From the NCBI GenBank assembly GCA_015487495.1, contig WFPP01000074.1:1-61626 (forward strand): a stretch of 61,626 bases of DNA. Direction: 5' to 3'. Positions 28,744 to 38,492 of the stretch are shown piece by piece; the stretch's first letter is position 1, and each line of letters begins with the position of its first letter. Source of the DNA: Thiomicrorhabdus sp. (lineage in GTDB: Bacteria; Pseudomonadota; Gammaproteobacteria; Thiomicrospirales; Thiomicrospiraceae). The notes below the pieces were generated by a model, which searched no databases, was not told the DNA's origin, and was given only the letters and a program-made list of their open reading frames with translations. A program made the translations under genes and the position numbers.

Positions 28744-30246
28744 TTAACCAGATTCTGAGCACATTAAATCATGTATAACAATTTGAGAGACAAATAACTT
28801 GAAAAAGGTATTTTTCCCCCCCCCCTCTTTTTTATTATCACCGGCTCGCAAGGTTTCAAAACAGGGGGGGAGATTTTTTTGAGCAGGAAAACAAGCAGGA
28901 CACCCCAACACACTCACAATGGTGTTCTGATATTCCAACACTGGCCAAAAAGGCCTTTCCCAGCTAGGAACACCATTTGACTGAAAAAAATGCTTTAGCT
29001 TTTTACGATTTAAATCATCCTCTTCCGATACATTCCTCAACACCATTGCTGGAAGCATATCACGCCATTTTGAATCGATTTCCCATAAATAATACTCCCT
29101 GCTTTCTAAACAGGAAACCGTCTCTAAATAAAGTTTCCCATGCCTCAACTGTAGGATTAAGAACAATTTATTCGCCTTTTCAAGTTCCACAACCTCTTCT
29201 GAAAACAGTGTGGAATGAAAGGAAATGCCCTTATACCTAAACTCAGAAAAACCCGCTGTTTGATAATACAAGCGGTGTTTGTAAAAGCGTAATACACCGG
29301 TTGGTAATTGATAAGAAAACGCACCTTGACGACTTTTTGCCTGTTGACTTAGCACCTGTTTAATCCACTCATAATGCTTGGAAGACAGTGCCGTTTTTCC
29401 TTGTTGAGAAATCCAATAACGCAAACAATTTTTTTTCTCAACCCAATCCAAACCCGCCACTTTTTCAAAATCAAAATACAGCGTATCGCAATTTTCACCA
29501 TGCTTAACGCTCGCTAACTGCGTACGAGCCAAACGATCCAATAACTGCTGAGCCTCCGATAAATGATCTGCTGTACGTGCGAGTGTCTTCTCAATCGCTG
29601 GCCAGCTTGATTGTAATGCAGGCAAAACAGTATGACGCACCCTATTACGACGATAATCAACAGAGGCATTACTTGGGTCTTCGATCCAATCTAAATCAAA
29701 AAACCGAGCATACAAAACAAGAGACGAATAACTCACCCCCAACAAAGGCCGAATGTGTGTCACTTCCCCACTTTCCGTTCTTAACACTTTAGAATAAGGC
29801 ATGGCAGACAAACCCGTAACCCCTGCCCCTCTTGCCAAATTAAGCAACAGTGTTTCGGCCTGGTCACGTTGGTGGTGCCCTGTTACCAATACATCCTGTT
29901 CAAATGTTTTGCCTTTTGTAAGCGCAAGATACCGTTGTTTTCGCGCAACGGATTCCATTCCCGTTCGTTGAGTCGAAGCAATGCAAACTTGAGAAACCTG
30001 AAAAGGAATTGAGAGCCCATCACACACTTCTTGGCAATGTTGCGCCCAGTCTGCTGATGCACTTTGTAAGCCATGATCAACATAATGGGCGTTTAACCGT
30101 CCCTTTAAAGAAGAGCCAGAAAGAAGGTGTAACAATACTGTGGAATCTAACCCGCCACTGAATGCAACGGTAATGTGGGACAAGCCTGAAACATGCGCTT
30201 CAAAATATTCTAAAGCCTGAGACAAACAAGGATTCGGAAATACCAT
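28744..30246 (-). CDS. tilS: tRNA(Ile)-lysidine synthase
   Basis: Converts the wobble cytidine of tRNA-Ile(CAU) to lysidine, an essential modification. N-terminal PP-loop domain: VAFSGGLDSTVLLHLLSG, VTGHHQRDQAETLLLNL with RGAGVTGLSAM. Then the TilS substrate-binding and C-terminal domains, with VPSWERPFWPVLEYQN near residue 430. The protein is 500 residues long, somewhat longer than usual (about 430-450). The extra tail after SVLGCPACF contains two G/C runs (28816-28825, ten; 28864-28870, seven) and no family motif. An indel in either run would change the C-terminus. accA lies upstream as usual. Confidence 0.9.
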   Translation of the reverse strand: MVFPNPCLSQALEYFEAHVSGLSHITVAFSGGLDSTVLLHLLSGSSLKGRLNAHYVDHGLQSASADWAQHCQEVCDGLSIPFQVSQVCIASTQRTGMESVARKQRYLALTKGKTFEQDVLVTGHHQRDQAETLLLNLARGAGVTGLSAMPYSKVLRTESGEVTHIRPLLGVSYSSLVLYARFFDLDWIEDPSNASVDYRRNRVRHTVLPALQSSWPAIEKTLARTADHLSEAQQLLDRLARTQLASVKHGENCDTLYFDFEKVAGLDWVEKKNCLRYWISQQGKTALSSKHYEWIKQVLSQQAKSRQGAFSYQLPTGVLRFYKHRLYYQTAGFSEFRYKGISFHSTLFSEEVVELEKANKLFLILQLRHGKLYLETVSCLESREYYLWEIDSKWRDMLPAMVLRNVSEEDDLNRKKLKHFFQSNGVPSWERPFWPVLEYQNTIVSVLGCPACFPAQKNLPPCFETLRAGDNKKEGGGKNTFFKLFVSQIVIHDLMCSESG

Positions 30247-30382
30247 CAGCCTAAACCATTCAAGCTCATATAAAAAATGCCATTAACTTAGTGAGTGTGG
30301 GCAGCCTTACTAACAAAAATCAGAAAAATATCGGCCATGTTTACTCGTGATTGTATCGTACAAAATTCGTCAATTTGAACAA

Positions 30383-30420
30383 GATTGAAAACGTGTTTGC
30401 ACATCCCCAGTACAAACACG
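30383..30420 (-). terminator. Terminator-like hairpin after accA
   Basis: On the minus strand CGTGTTTG, a 13-base loop, CAAACACG, then TTTTC. Perfect 8-bp stem 25 bases past the accA stop. A family B right-end-like sequence (GTATCGTACAAAATTCG) lies nearby at 30348-30365. Confidence 0.55.
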
Positions 30421-30444
30421 CAAAAGAAACAACTCAAAGAAAGG

Positions 30445-31401
30445 TTATGAAAGGTCAAAATGACCATACGCCATATAACGCTGATAACGAGCATCAAGCA
30501 ACTCATTAACCGGCCGATCTTTCAAAGCCTCTAACTGAGAAATTAAAGCCTCTTTTAGGTTTTGAGCCGCCAATTTATAATCCCTGTGTGCTCCTCCCAA
30601 CGGCTCTGAAATGATTTCATCAATCAAACCTAATGATTTTAAACGGGTGGACGTTATGCCCAATGCTTGAGCGGCATCGGCCGCATTGTCTGCATTTTTC
30701 CATAAAATAGACGCACACCCTTCTGGCGAGATTACGGAATAAGTGGCATATTCCATCATCATCATCACATCTCCCACGCCAATGGCTAGAGCACCACCCG
30801 ACCCGCCTTCACCAATAACAGTACACACAACCGGAACCTTTAGCTCAGCCATTTCAATCAAGTTTCTGGCAATGGCTTCACTTTGACCACGCTCCTCCGC
30901 ATTGATTCCAGGATAAGCACCCGGTGTATCAATCAAAGTAATCACAGGCAAGCCAAAACGTTCAGCCATTTTCATTAAACGTAATGCCTTGCGATAACCT
31001 TCTGGACGAGGCATCCCAAAATTACGACGAATTTTTTCCTTGGTATCTCGTCCTTTTTCTTGTGCAATCACCATCACAGCCTGTCCATCTAAACGGGCAA
31101 GTCCTGCCACAATGGCTTCATCATCTGCAAATGCCCGATCTCCGTGCAACTCTTTAAATTCAGTAAAAATCTCTGAAATATAATCCAGTGCATAAGGACG
31201 CTGAGGATGACGAGACAATTTGGCAATTTGAACATCGGTTAACTTTTTAAACGTCGATTCAGTCAATGTTTTCCGTTTCTCTTCTAATGCGGCAATCTCT
31301 TTTACAAGATTAACATCGCCGCCATCCAAGTAGCGTAACTCTTCAATTTTTGCTTCCAGCTCAGCAATCGGTTGTTCAAAATCTAAAAAATCAAGTTTCA
31401 T
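30445..31401 (-). CDS. accA: Acetyl-CoA carboxylase carboxyltransferase subunit alpha
   Basis: Together with AccD forms the carboxyltransferase that makes malonyl-CoA for fatty acid synthesis. 318 residues with the N-terminal [20 protein letters not shown], the [14 protein letters not shown] segment, [21 protein letters not shown], the oxyanion-hole [15 protein letters not shown] and [14 protein letters not shown]. In E. coli accA follows dnaE and precedes tilS; here the upstream side is a 494-bp gap with a repeat and dnaE is absent. Confidence 0.97.
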   Translation of the reverse strand: MKLDFLDFEQPIAELEAKIEELRYLDGGDVNLVKEIAALEEKRKTLTESTFKKLTDVQIAKLSRHPQRPYALDYISEIFTEFKELHGDRAFADDEAIVAGLARLDGQAVMVIAQEKGRDTKEKIRRNFGMPRPEGYRKALRLMKMAERFGLPVITLIDTPGAYPGINAEERGQSEAIARNLIEMAELKVPVVCTVIGEGGSGGALAIGVGDVMMMMEYATYSVISPEGCASILWKNADNAADAAQALGITSTRLKSLGLIDEIISEPLGGAHRDYKLAAQNLKEALISQLEALKDRPVNELLDARYQRYMAYGHFDLS

Positions 31402-31585
31402 TCTATTTCCGTCTTATTACGAAAGCCCTAATGGTCTTTAAATACCCCCAAAAACCCCATTGAAGCTCCCTTACCAATTTGATTTATCATGACAAATTTG
31501 CAAGATAGTTTATCAAACTTGTCCGATTCATGCACTGAATGAATCTTTTTTATTCTCTTCCTATATATTCTTGCTTCCCTCTTGC

Positions 31586-31749
31586 TTCCAAATTCTTACA
31601 TAAAAACATGAAAGAAAGTGTCCGTTTGTAGAAAAACCAGAGTTTTAAATAGGCAATCGCACTCAATAAAATTCGGCAAACTATTCTAAAACAGTCGATT
31701 TTCCAAAGGGTTGTGCTGAACTTGTGCTTCTATGTAAAAAGTTGGGGAG
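31586..31749. repeat. Repeat element family D, about 164 bp
   Basis: Inverted ends TTCCAAATTCTTACATAAAA and TTCTATGTAAAAAGTTGGGGA. The right half aligns with the elements ending at 9893 and 21129. It fills the centre of the gap 31402-31895 between accA and the DUF481 gene; the remainder shows an A/T-rich promoter-like stretch before 31896 and no gene. Confidence 0.65.
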
Positions 31750-31895
31750 TTCCTCTTGTTTGTAATTCAGTCAAATTTTAGTAAAATACCTCTCAACTCA
31801 AAAAAGACTAGATAATTTTACTTATCTATCATTTCATGACATATACGACATATACTTTTATATTTTTTTATATTTTCTAAAAATAAGGCGACACA

Positions 31896-32636
31896 ATGAT
31901 GTTTTCAACACGCACTCTTAAAACACTTACCTTAGTAAGCCTTTCTTTTTGTTCACTTTCTGCCTACGCAGAAGAAAAACCCCTTGGTTTTTCTGGAAAC
32001 GGAGAAGCAGGATATAACAGCACCACAGGAAACACCTCTAATACCAGTATGTATGGAGCGATTAAACTAAACTACAATGAAACCACTCACGAATTCAAAT
32101 CGCTTTTTGAAGTCAATTACAAAACCGAAAATGGTGACCAAACGCAAGAACGCTATTTAATGGATTTACAACGAAACCATTTTTATAATGCCGCCCGAGA
32201 CTACTATAGCTTTATCAATGCACAATTTGAAAACAGTCGTTTTGAAAATATCGACTTAGATGCCTCCCTCTCCCTTGGTTTAGGTAAAAAATTGTACCAG
32301 ACAGATCGCACCGTACTAACGGGGGAAGCAGGCATTGGTTATCAATCCACGTCTTACAGTAAAGCAGGCGGAGGAGAAACAGAAGACCAAGCCATTGGAC
32401 GTCTAAAACTGGACTTGGTACACAAGTTAAATGACATGGTCGATTTTTCACAAGACATCATCTACTTGGCAGGCAGTGATCGCACTAAAATTGAAACCAA
32501 TACAGGGCTAAAAGTCAAAGTCGCGGATAATATGAATGTTAAAGCAGGCTATAAATTCCGCCACAACGACAAACCCGCAGCTAATGTTAAAAAAACCGAT
32601 ACTCAAACAACATTAACGCTTATCTACGATTTTTAA
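31896..32636 (+). CDS. DUF481 outer-membrane beta-barrel protein
   Basis: 246 residues with a signal peptide (LTLVSLSFCSLSAYAEE) and a mature part of repeating amphipathic beta strands: GFSGNGEAGYNSTTGNTSNT at the N-terminus, YLMDLQRNHFY, LDASLSLGLGKKLY, VLTGEAGIGYQSTSY and a last strand TTLTLIYDF ending in Phe, the typical outer-membrane barrel signal recognised by BamA. This matches the DUF481 (YdiY-like) family, often described as salt-induced outer-membrane proteins. The true function is unknown. An AAGG site lies about nine bases upstream of the ATG. Convergent with ycaO, sharing a terminator. Confidence 0.85.
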   Translation: MMFSTRTLKTLTLVSLSFCSLSAYAEEKPLGFSGNGEAGYNSTTGNTSNTSMYGAIKLNYNETTHEFKSLFEVNYKTENGDQTQERYLMDLQRNHFYNAARDYYSFINAQFENSRFENIDLDASLSLGLGKKLYQTDRTVLTGEAGIGYQSTSYSKAGGGETEDQAIGRLKLDLVHKLNDMVDFSQDIIYLAGSDRTKIETNTGLKVKVADNMNVKAGYKFRHNDKPAANVKKTDTQTTLTLIYDF

Positions 32637-32660
32637 AACCCGATTCTTTCCTCTTTAAAA

Positions 32661-32690
32661 CTTAAGGAAGCTCTGAACAAATCCCTTAAA
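32661..32690. repeat. Single end of family A
   Basis: CTTAAGGAAGCTCTGAACAA followed by ATCCCTTAA directly before the shared terminator. No partner end was found. Confidence 0.5.
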
Positions 32691-32715
32691 AAGGCGCTGT
32701 AAAAAGTGCCTTTTT
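32688..32715. terminator. Bidirectional terminator between DUF481 gene and ycaO
   Basis: AAAAAGGCGC, an 8-base A-rich loop, GTGCCTTTTT: a 10-bp stem with one wobble pair, A-run before and T-run after, so it can work for both convergent genes. Confidence 0.75.
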
Positions 32716-32751
32716 AAAAACAAAAAACATCAAAAAAAATTCCCCCCCCTC

Positions 32752-34470
32752 TTATTTCATCTTTTGCGATTTTACCGCTTGTGTTTGTTGGTAAATATCG
32801 AGTAATGCTTGATGACGCTGACTGGACTTAAAAATATCCAATCCAAGCGGTTCATCCCACAAAACTTGATCGCCACTGATGTTTAACCAAGCCTGCTTAC
32901 TGATTTCTTGACCAAACAGGCAATCCATCGCATAAGCATTCACCTCTCCATTCAACTGCATTTCAAGACCATACTGTATGGCTCGATAGGCCAATAACCA
33001 CTGATTCGTTGGTGACATAAAATACAAGGCATTTTGCACCATTTCCAATGCATCTTCATAGGATTTTGAAGCCAAATAACACCAAAATTTTAACTCAATA
33101 ACCTTCAACTCTGCCCAAAAACTTTTTGGATCAGGCATGAGTCCAATCAGAGAAGCCACCCCTTGGTGATCACTTAAAGCAAGCCCGTCAATAAGATCCG
33201 TCAAACCTGCAAAATCTCTGGTTTGATCCAATATTAATAAAGCCTCACGTAAAATTCGTCCTGTATTTTGATTGCTCTCTATCAACTCATCCGTTGGGTA
33301 TACCTCGGACATGCCTGGCACCACAATACGACATGCTTCAAAATCATAATGTGTGTAATTTGCAACATACACTGAGCATCCCTGTTCAGTAACCTTGTCA
33401 CATAATTGCACCCACTGTTCTTGTGTTGTGCCAGAGAAATCCCAATGCACAAATTCATAATCATAGTTATCTGATACAAAATGTGCATGAATCAACCCAC
33501 TGGAATCAATAAAGTGGTTTTCCAGATTTTCATCTTCCGCAACCACAAACGCATCAAATACAGGAGTTTGAAAGCCATCTAAATTTCCAAGTTCACGACC
33601 CTGTAAGGATTCGGTCAAGGTACGTTCAAGTGCCACCTCAAACATAGGGTGTGCACCAAATGAAGCAAAACAATGTCCTGTTTTTTGCTCAAATAATGTC
33701 ACATTAATAACAGGAAAATGCCCTCCTAAAGAGGCATCTCGAATAGACAAAGCAATGCCTTCTTTTTTAAGCGCTTCCACTGCTTGAACCACATCGGGGT
33801 AACCTTGAACAACCTCATCAGGTACTTCTGGTAAACAGATATTTTCACGCATAATCTTATTTTTCACCCAACGTTCAAAAACTTCAGACAGTCCTTGAAC
33901 TTGTGCTTCAGCCGCCGTGTTCCCTGCCGACAAACCATTACTTGCATATAAATTACTGAATAAGTTCATTGGAAAGTAAACGGTTTCACCTGTTGCTACG
34001 TTCTTCATTGCAATGGCTCGTACACTTTCCTGAGTATCATTAAAACTTAATAAATCTTCAAATTCGATTTCATTATTTGCATCATAAAACGCCCATAAGT
34101 CACTGTTTAAACACTGTTTAAAGTTTGTTCTGGAAAATGTTTTTTCTGTAGGATAATACAACCAGCCTTCTTTTGCTTCCCCCGGTTTGGACTCTAACCA
34201 ATAATCTGAAAAAAAATAGTTGGTCGAAAGACGCTCTAAATATTCCCCCAATGCACTGGCTAAAGTTGATTTGCGACTGGTCCCTTTTCCATTGGTAAAC
34301 AAACCTGGACAACGCGCATCATAAATATGCAACGAAAACACATTGGTGACGGGATTTAACCAAGATGCCTCCACAATATCAAAACCCGCCTCTTTTAAAA
34401 TCGTTTGCATATTAACAATGGATCGCTCCAAACAATCGTCTTTACCTTTTATATAGGTTAACTCACTCAC
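32752..34470 (-). CDS. ycaO: YcaO-domain protein (RimO-associated type)
   Basis: 572 residues, end-to-end like E. coli YcaO, an ATP-dependent phosphorylating cyclodehydratase relative that supports RimO methylthiolation of ribosomal protein S12. Family features are DIVEASWLNPVTNVFSLHIY, TNGKGTSRKSTLASALGEYLERLST, NGLSAGNTAAEAQVQGLSEV and a C-terminal TPR-like helical part (residues 450-560). YcaO proteins otherwise act in RiPP azoline formation, but the length and C-terminal part here fit the stand-alone type. No precursor peptide lies next to it; the bufferin operon is 24 kb away and uses another chemistry. Divergent from the cytochrome c gene. Confidence 0.9.
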   Translation of the reverse strand: MSELTYIKGKDDCLERSIVNMQTILKEAGFDIVEASWLNPVTNVFSLHIYDARCPGLFTNGKGTSRKSTLASALGEYLERLSTNYFFSDYWLESKPGEAKEGWLYYPTEKTFSRTNFKQCLNSDLWAFYDANNEIEFEDLLSFNDTQESVRAIAMKNVATGETVYFPMNLFSNLYASNGLSAGNTAAEAQVQGLSEVFERWVKNKIMRENICLPEVPDEVVQGYPDVVQAVEALKKEGIALSIRDASLGGHFPVINVTLFEQKTGHCFASFGAHPMFEVALERTLTESLQGRELGNLDGFQTPVFDAFVVAEDENLENHFIDSSGLIHAHFVSDNYDYEFVHWDFSGTTQEQWVQLCDKVTEQGCSVYVANYTHYDFEACRIVVPGMSEVYPTDELIESNQNTGRILREALLILDQTRDFAGLTDLIDGLALSDHQGVASLIGLMPDPKSFWAELKVIELKFWCYLASKSYEDALEMVQNALYFMSPTNQWLLAYRAIQYGLEMQLNGEVNAYAMDCLFGQEISKQAWLNISGDQVLWDEPLGLDIFKSSQRHQALLDIYQQTQAVKSQKMK

Positions 34471-34626
34471 TTTATAACGCTCCTGTTTCTGTTATTTGAC
34501 ATACTTACCCCTCTCTCCAAATCATGTTTAGTCTTTTCTATCGCAGGATTAAGGTTTTTTAATTTAATTTTTTATCAAAAATGCGTAGAATGCATGAAGA
34601 ACTTCTCAAATAAGGTACGGTATGTT

Positions 34627-34920
34627 ATGACAAAAAAACATTTAACCCTAACACTGACTCTCGCAAGCAGTACTCTTTTTATTTCCCCAGTAATGGCAAG
34701 CGAGTCCCATCCAGGACAAGCACTGCATGAAGAACATAATTGCTTAAGATGTCACATTGACAAACCGTACAACCCTGAAAAAACCAGCTCATACCCTAAA
34801 CTGGTTAAGAGCGTGCGTTTTTGCAACGAAAACCTTGGTATTGGATTATTTGATGAGGAAATAGACGAATTAGCCGATTATTTAAACCACACCTATTACC
34901 AACATAAAAAAAATGAATAG
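34627..34920 (+). CDS. Small monoheme c-type cytochrome
   Basis: 97 residues with a signal peptide (LTLTLTLASSTLFISPVMAS) and one heme c site CLRCH at about residue 40. The rest contains YPKLVKSVRFCNENLGIGLF and a C-terminal EEIDELADYLNHTYYQH. A distal Met is not seen, so the sixth ligand is uncertain; His or none. Periplasmic electron carrier by inference. The ATG at 34627 is chosen because the signal peptide starts there and a GGTACGG lies upstream. Confidence 0.8.
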   Translation: MTKKHLTLTLTLASSTLFISPVMASESHPGQALHEEHNCLRCHIDKPYNPEKTSSYPKLVKSVRFCNENLGIGLFDEEIDELADYLNHTYYQHKKNE

Positions 34921-34941
34921 AAACACTCTATTAAAAGAGGC

Positions 34942-35048
34942 TTAAAAAAGCTCTAAATAAGTCCATTTTTTACCAGAAACAAGCATGTAAGTCATTGATT
35001 AATAAAATAACAAAAATGTTGATTGGGACCTAATCAGAGATTTCTTAA
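34942..35048. repeat. Short family A element, 107 bp
   Basis: Only the inverted ends: left CTTAAAAAAGCTCTAAATAAGTCC and right GGGACCTAATCAGAGATTTC followed by TTAA, with about 60 bp of A/T-rich filler and no H1 or H2. It lies between the cytochrome c gene and uspA. Confidence 0.65.
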
Positions 35049-35097
35049 ACAAGCCAATCTCTCTATAGAATTAAAAAAACGTCATAACACAAAACTA

Positions 35098-35544
35098 TTA
35101 AGCTCCCGCTTTAACGGCTAATACATCACAGAGAGCACCATTTATTACAGAATGTGTCGTGGAGCCAATCAATTTTTTAAACCCGGATAAACCGTGAAAT
35201 CCCATAACAATTAAGTCCGCTTTATTTATCTCTGCCAGGGTGATAATTTCATCACCAGGGTAACCTGATACCGTAATCGCATTCTCAATACCATACTGTT
35301 TGGCAAGGTCATTTAATTTTTTTTCAGACGTACTAAAAAGGGTTTTGGCCAACTCTTCATCCCAAAGTGAAGGCATTCCCATCACCGCCACATCTTCTAA
35401 AACAGGGTAGACCGGGACATCCACCACATGCAGTAACTCCAGTTTAGCCTGATTGCTCTGCGCCAAAGCCATTGCTTTTTTCAATGCATTCAAGCTTTGA
35501 TCTGAAAAGTCTGTAGTAACCAAAATGCGTTGATACATTGCCAT
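35098..35544 (-). CDS. Universal stress protein, UspA family
   Basis: 148 residues, ATP-binding UspA fold. QRILVTTDFSDQSLNALKKA at the N-terminus, then LELLHVVDVPVYPV, and the C-terminal nucleotide motif GFHGLSGFKKLIGSTTHSVI (G-x2-G-x9-G-S). Start at 35544 is fixed by AAGGAG seven bases upstream; an upstream frame to 35643 is not needed. The target stress is unknown. Stands alone. Confidence 0.9.
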   Translation of the reverse strand: MAMYQRILVTTDFSDQSLNALKKAMALAQSNQAKLELLHVVDVPVYPVLEDVAVMGMPSLWDEELAKTLFSTSEKKLNDLAKQYGIENAITVSGYPGDEIITLAEINKADLIVMGFHGLSGFKKLIGSTTHSVINGALCDVLAVKAGA

Positions 35545-35765
35545 CCTGCTACTCCTTTTGTTTTTTTTATAATGGGTTTTATGCACAGTTTTTGTGGATA
35601 AAATTGTGCGTAATACTCGATTAAAGCCAAAAAAGGCTATCATTTCTTATGCTTATCCTACTCTGATTATTTTTTAATCACAAATAAAAATCATGCATCC
35701 GTTCAGGTCACAATTCTCTTGATTTTTATCTAACCGTGTAAAAATAAACCTCAGCTCAATTCAAG

Positions 35766-36476
35766 TCATTTTTGCTTTCGCTCTTCAATGGTATCCGCAA
35801 CATGATTTCGTAAATACACAGGCAGGGCAATATCGGTTGATGCCTCAGAAGAACGCTGTGCAATACGAGCCACTGCCAACGCACTGGGTAACACATCACA
35901 CCACTGTTTAAAATGTGCTGTTAATTGAGGATAGACTTGAGCAATGTCACCAAGTCCAATGCACTGTATGGGTAATTTTTTTATCATCTCTTCAGCTTTT
36001 TCCGGTGACACCAAACACACTTTTGAGACTTGCCATTGATGCGTTTCTTTATAAACCGTACCCGATTGAAAATACACCTCTTTCATGCGGGCATCCATTA
36101 AAGCACACCAAACTTGTTCACATTGACCAGAATGTACTAAGGAGAACTCAGGCTCAGACAAGACTCGAACCGCCATCGCCTCTAAAGAGGAGATACCCAT
36201 AACAGGCACCTCCCACCCTAACGCAAGCCCTTGCACAACACCAGCGGTAATACGCACACCTGTAAAGGCACCAGGCCCTTCACCATAAGCAATACACTCA
36301 ATGGCACTTCCATCAATTCCGGCTTCACCCAGCACCTCATCGACCATCTCTAATAAACGATGGGCATGCTTTTGAGGCAATAATTCATATCGCTGATAAA
36401 CCTGTTGTTGATAAAGCAATGCTACTGAACAGGCTGAAGTCGATGTTTCTATGGCTAAAAGAGTGTTAAAACGCAT
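35766..36476 (-). CDS. tsaB: tRNA threonylcarbamoyladenosine biosynthesis protein TsaB
   Basis: Scaffold partner of TsaD in making t6A on tRNA. 236 residues of the ASKHA fold: LLAIETSTSACSVALL, YGEGPGAFTGVRITAGVVQG and the inactive C-terminal part typical of TsaB. GGAAGG precedes the ATG at 36476 by four bases, so the four-codon longer start is rejected. It follows the dinG-type helicase with a 42-bp gap, as is common. Confidence 0.93.
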   Translation of the reverse strand: MRFNTLLAIETSTSACSVALLYQQQVYQRYELLPQKHAHRLLEMVDEVLGEAGIDGSAIECIAYGEGPGAFTGVRITAGVVQGLALGWEVPVMGISSLEAMAVRVLSEPEFSLVHSGQCEQVWCALMDARMKEVYFQSGTVYKETHQWQVSKVCLVSPEKAEEMIKKLPIQCIGLGDIAQVYPQLTAHFKQWCDVLPSALAVARIAQRSSEASTDIALPVYLRNHVADTIEERKQK

Positions 36477-36518
36477 AATACCTTCCAATCAATTCAAATT
36501 TCATCGTACAAAATTCTC

Positions 36519-38492
36519 TTAGGATTTAAGCTTTTCAATAGCCTCTTCCGCCGTGTACACCCAAGGAAACGGAGGCAAACTGTTTCGAATAATCGCACCA
36601 TACCCTTTAGAGGAAAAGCGCGGATCACATAACATTAAAACACCACGGTCTTTAGAATCCCGAATTAAGCGTCCAGCTCCTTGCTTCATTGCTATCACCG
36701 CTTCTGGTAATTGAAAGTGAGCAAACCCATTCAATCCTTTTTCTTTTAAATACGCTTCTCTGGCTTGCACAATAGGATCATCAGGTGGTGCAAATGGAAT
36801 ACGATCAATCACCACCAGTTTAAGCGCCTCTCCTTTTACATCCACGCCTTCCCAAAAACTGCTGGTTCCTAATAAAATGGCTTGAGGAGCCTCTTTAAAA
36901 CGTTGTAACAGTGTTAATTTTGGTCGTTCACCTTGCACCAGTAAAGTACCTTCCCAATGACGTTCTAAAATGGCTTTGGCTTCTTGCATTGCCCGATGAC
37001 TGGTAAATAAAATGAAAGCACGACCATGACTCACTTTAAGCAAAGGCCAAGCGGCTCTTAAACAGACTTTAACATACTGTTCACTGCGAGGCTCTGGTAA
37101 CCCGAGTGGATGATAGATAACTCCTTGCGTTTGATAATCAAACGGACTTGGCCAATGACGTGTTTGTGCCTCTAATAGCCCCAAGCGGTTTGCAAAATAA
37201 TCAAAATCATCGCGCACGCTTAGCGTGGCGGAAGTAAACAACCAGGCCCCCCCTATGGCTTCCCGTTGACGACTAAAAGAGGCTGCCACGCTTAAAGGGG
37301 TTAAGTTCAATTTAAAGCGCGCTTGTGATGATTCAATCCAACGTATCTTATTTTCAGCTGTTTGGCTCATCCACTCCTTAAACTGCCCTTCAAAATCCTT
37401 AGCCCGCTTATACACAGCTGTCATTTGCTTGCCTCTTTCGGCAACCGATTTTAAATATTCAATGACTAAAGACAAACTGTCCATAAAACGTTTTAAAATT
37501 AATTGAAAAGCATTTTCTGTTTCTAGCTGTTGCCAAGTCCAACGCTTCTCCCACTTTCCTAAAGAGTCATTTAATAATTTCACTTGTTCAGCCAAATGGT
37601 TTGCTTGTTCTAACAACTCTTTGGACTCTGGCGATTCCTGTTTTTGTGCTTGTTTAATGTCCCGAATCAATTCATCCAGTTGCCCACGAGTGATCGAAAA
37701 CCCCAAAAACTGAGCGGCAATATCGGGCAACTGATGTGCTTCATCAAAAACATACACATCCATATTTGGCAACAGTTCACCAAACCCCTGTTCTCTTAAC
37801 GCTAAATCAGCACAAAATAAATGATGATTAACCACCAGCACTTGTGCTTCGGCTGCTTTTTGCTTCACTTTCGGATAAAAACAACCACTGTCACCGTGAC
37901 ATTCTGCCGCTTGGCAAAACTCTAAACGTGCGCTGACTTTACGCCAAATCAAGTCATCCTCTGCAACGTCCTCCAGTTCTGACTTATCTCCCGAACGAGT
38001 TTTATTCTCAGCCCAATCTCGAATCAATGCCAATTTTTTCCAATCTGCTCGACTGTGTTGCTCTGCGGTTTCCGTAATCTCAAGACGCTGCATACAGGTG
38101 TAGTTATCACGGCCTTTTAAAATACGAGCCTTACCTTTAATGCCGCATGCTTTAAATAAAATTGGAAGATCTTTTTGAACCAATTGCTCTTGTAATGTTT
38201 TGGTTGCAGTGGACACCATTACTGTTTTACCAGATAACAAGGCGGGTACCAGATAAGCAAAGGTTTTTCCCGTCCCTGTTCCTGCTTCTGCTAATAACGT
38301 CCCTTCCCTTTCAATTAACGCTCCAATTTCTCGTGCCATTTCAATTTGAGAAGCCCTTGGGTGATAATCTTCAATAAGTTGAGACAAAGCGCCTTCCTCT
38401 CCCATAACCTCATCAATGTCAGAAAACGAAGAAGATACTGCTTTAGAAAGCGCTGAAGATAATACTGAGGATGACACTGTGCCTGAAGTCAT
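36519..38492 (-). CDS. yoaA: DinG/YoaA family iron-sulfur DNA helicase
   Basis: 5'-3' superfamily 2 helicase with an Fe-S cluster, 657 residues. Walker A LLAEAGTGTGKTFAYLVP, four cluster cysteines (YTC, EFC, AEC and SGC within residues 150-210), the DEAH box in VYVFDEAHQLPDIA, TSATLSVRDDFDYFA and the C-terminal GTSSFWEGVDVKGEALKLV and GAGRLIRDSKDRG. Neighbour tsaB and the length favour YoaA, which works with the clamp-loader subunit HolC in E. coli. A seven-C run (37247-37253) encodes Gly-Gly-Ala. The first 30 residues are Ser-rich and may not be native; an alternative start is the later Met before GEEGALSQL. Confidence 0.9.
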   Translation of the reverse strand: MTSGTVSSSVLSSALSKAVSSSFSDIDEVMGEEGALSQLIEDYHPRASQIEMAREIGALIEREGTLLAEAGTGTGKTFAYLVPALLSGKTVMVSTATKTLQEQLVQKDLPILFKACGIKGKARILKGRDNYTCMQRLEITETAEQHSRADWKKLALIRDWAENKTRSGDKSELEDVAEDDLIWRKVSARLEFCQAAECHGDSGCFYPKVKQKAAEAQVLVVNHHLFCADLALREQGFGELLPNMDVYVFDEAHQLPDIAAQFLGFSITRGQLDELIRDIKQAQKQESPESKELLEQANHLAEQVKLLNDSLGKWEKRWTWQQLETENAFQLILKRFMDSLSLVIEYLKSVAERGKQMTAVYKRAKDFEGQFKEWMSQTAENKIRWIESSQARFKLNLTPLSVAASFSRQREAIGGAWLFTSATLSVRDDFDYFANRLGLLEAQTRHWPSPFDYQTQGVIYHPLGLPEPRSEQYVKVCLRAAWPLLKVSHGRAFILFTSHRAMQEAKAILERHWEGTLLVQGERPKLTLLQRFKEAPQAILLGTSSFWEGVDVKGEALKLVVIDRIPFAPPDDPIVQAREAYLKEKGLNGFAHFQLPEAVIAMKQGAGRLIRDSKDRGVLMLCDPRFSSKGYGAIIRNSLPPFPWVYTAEEAIEKLKS

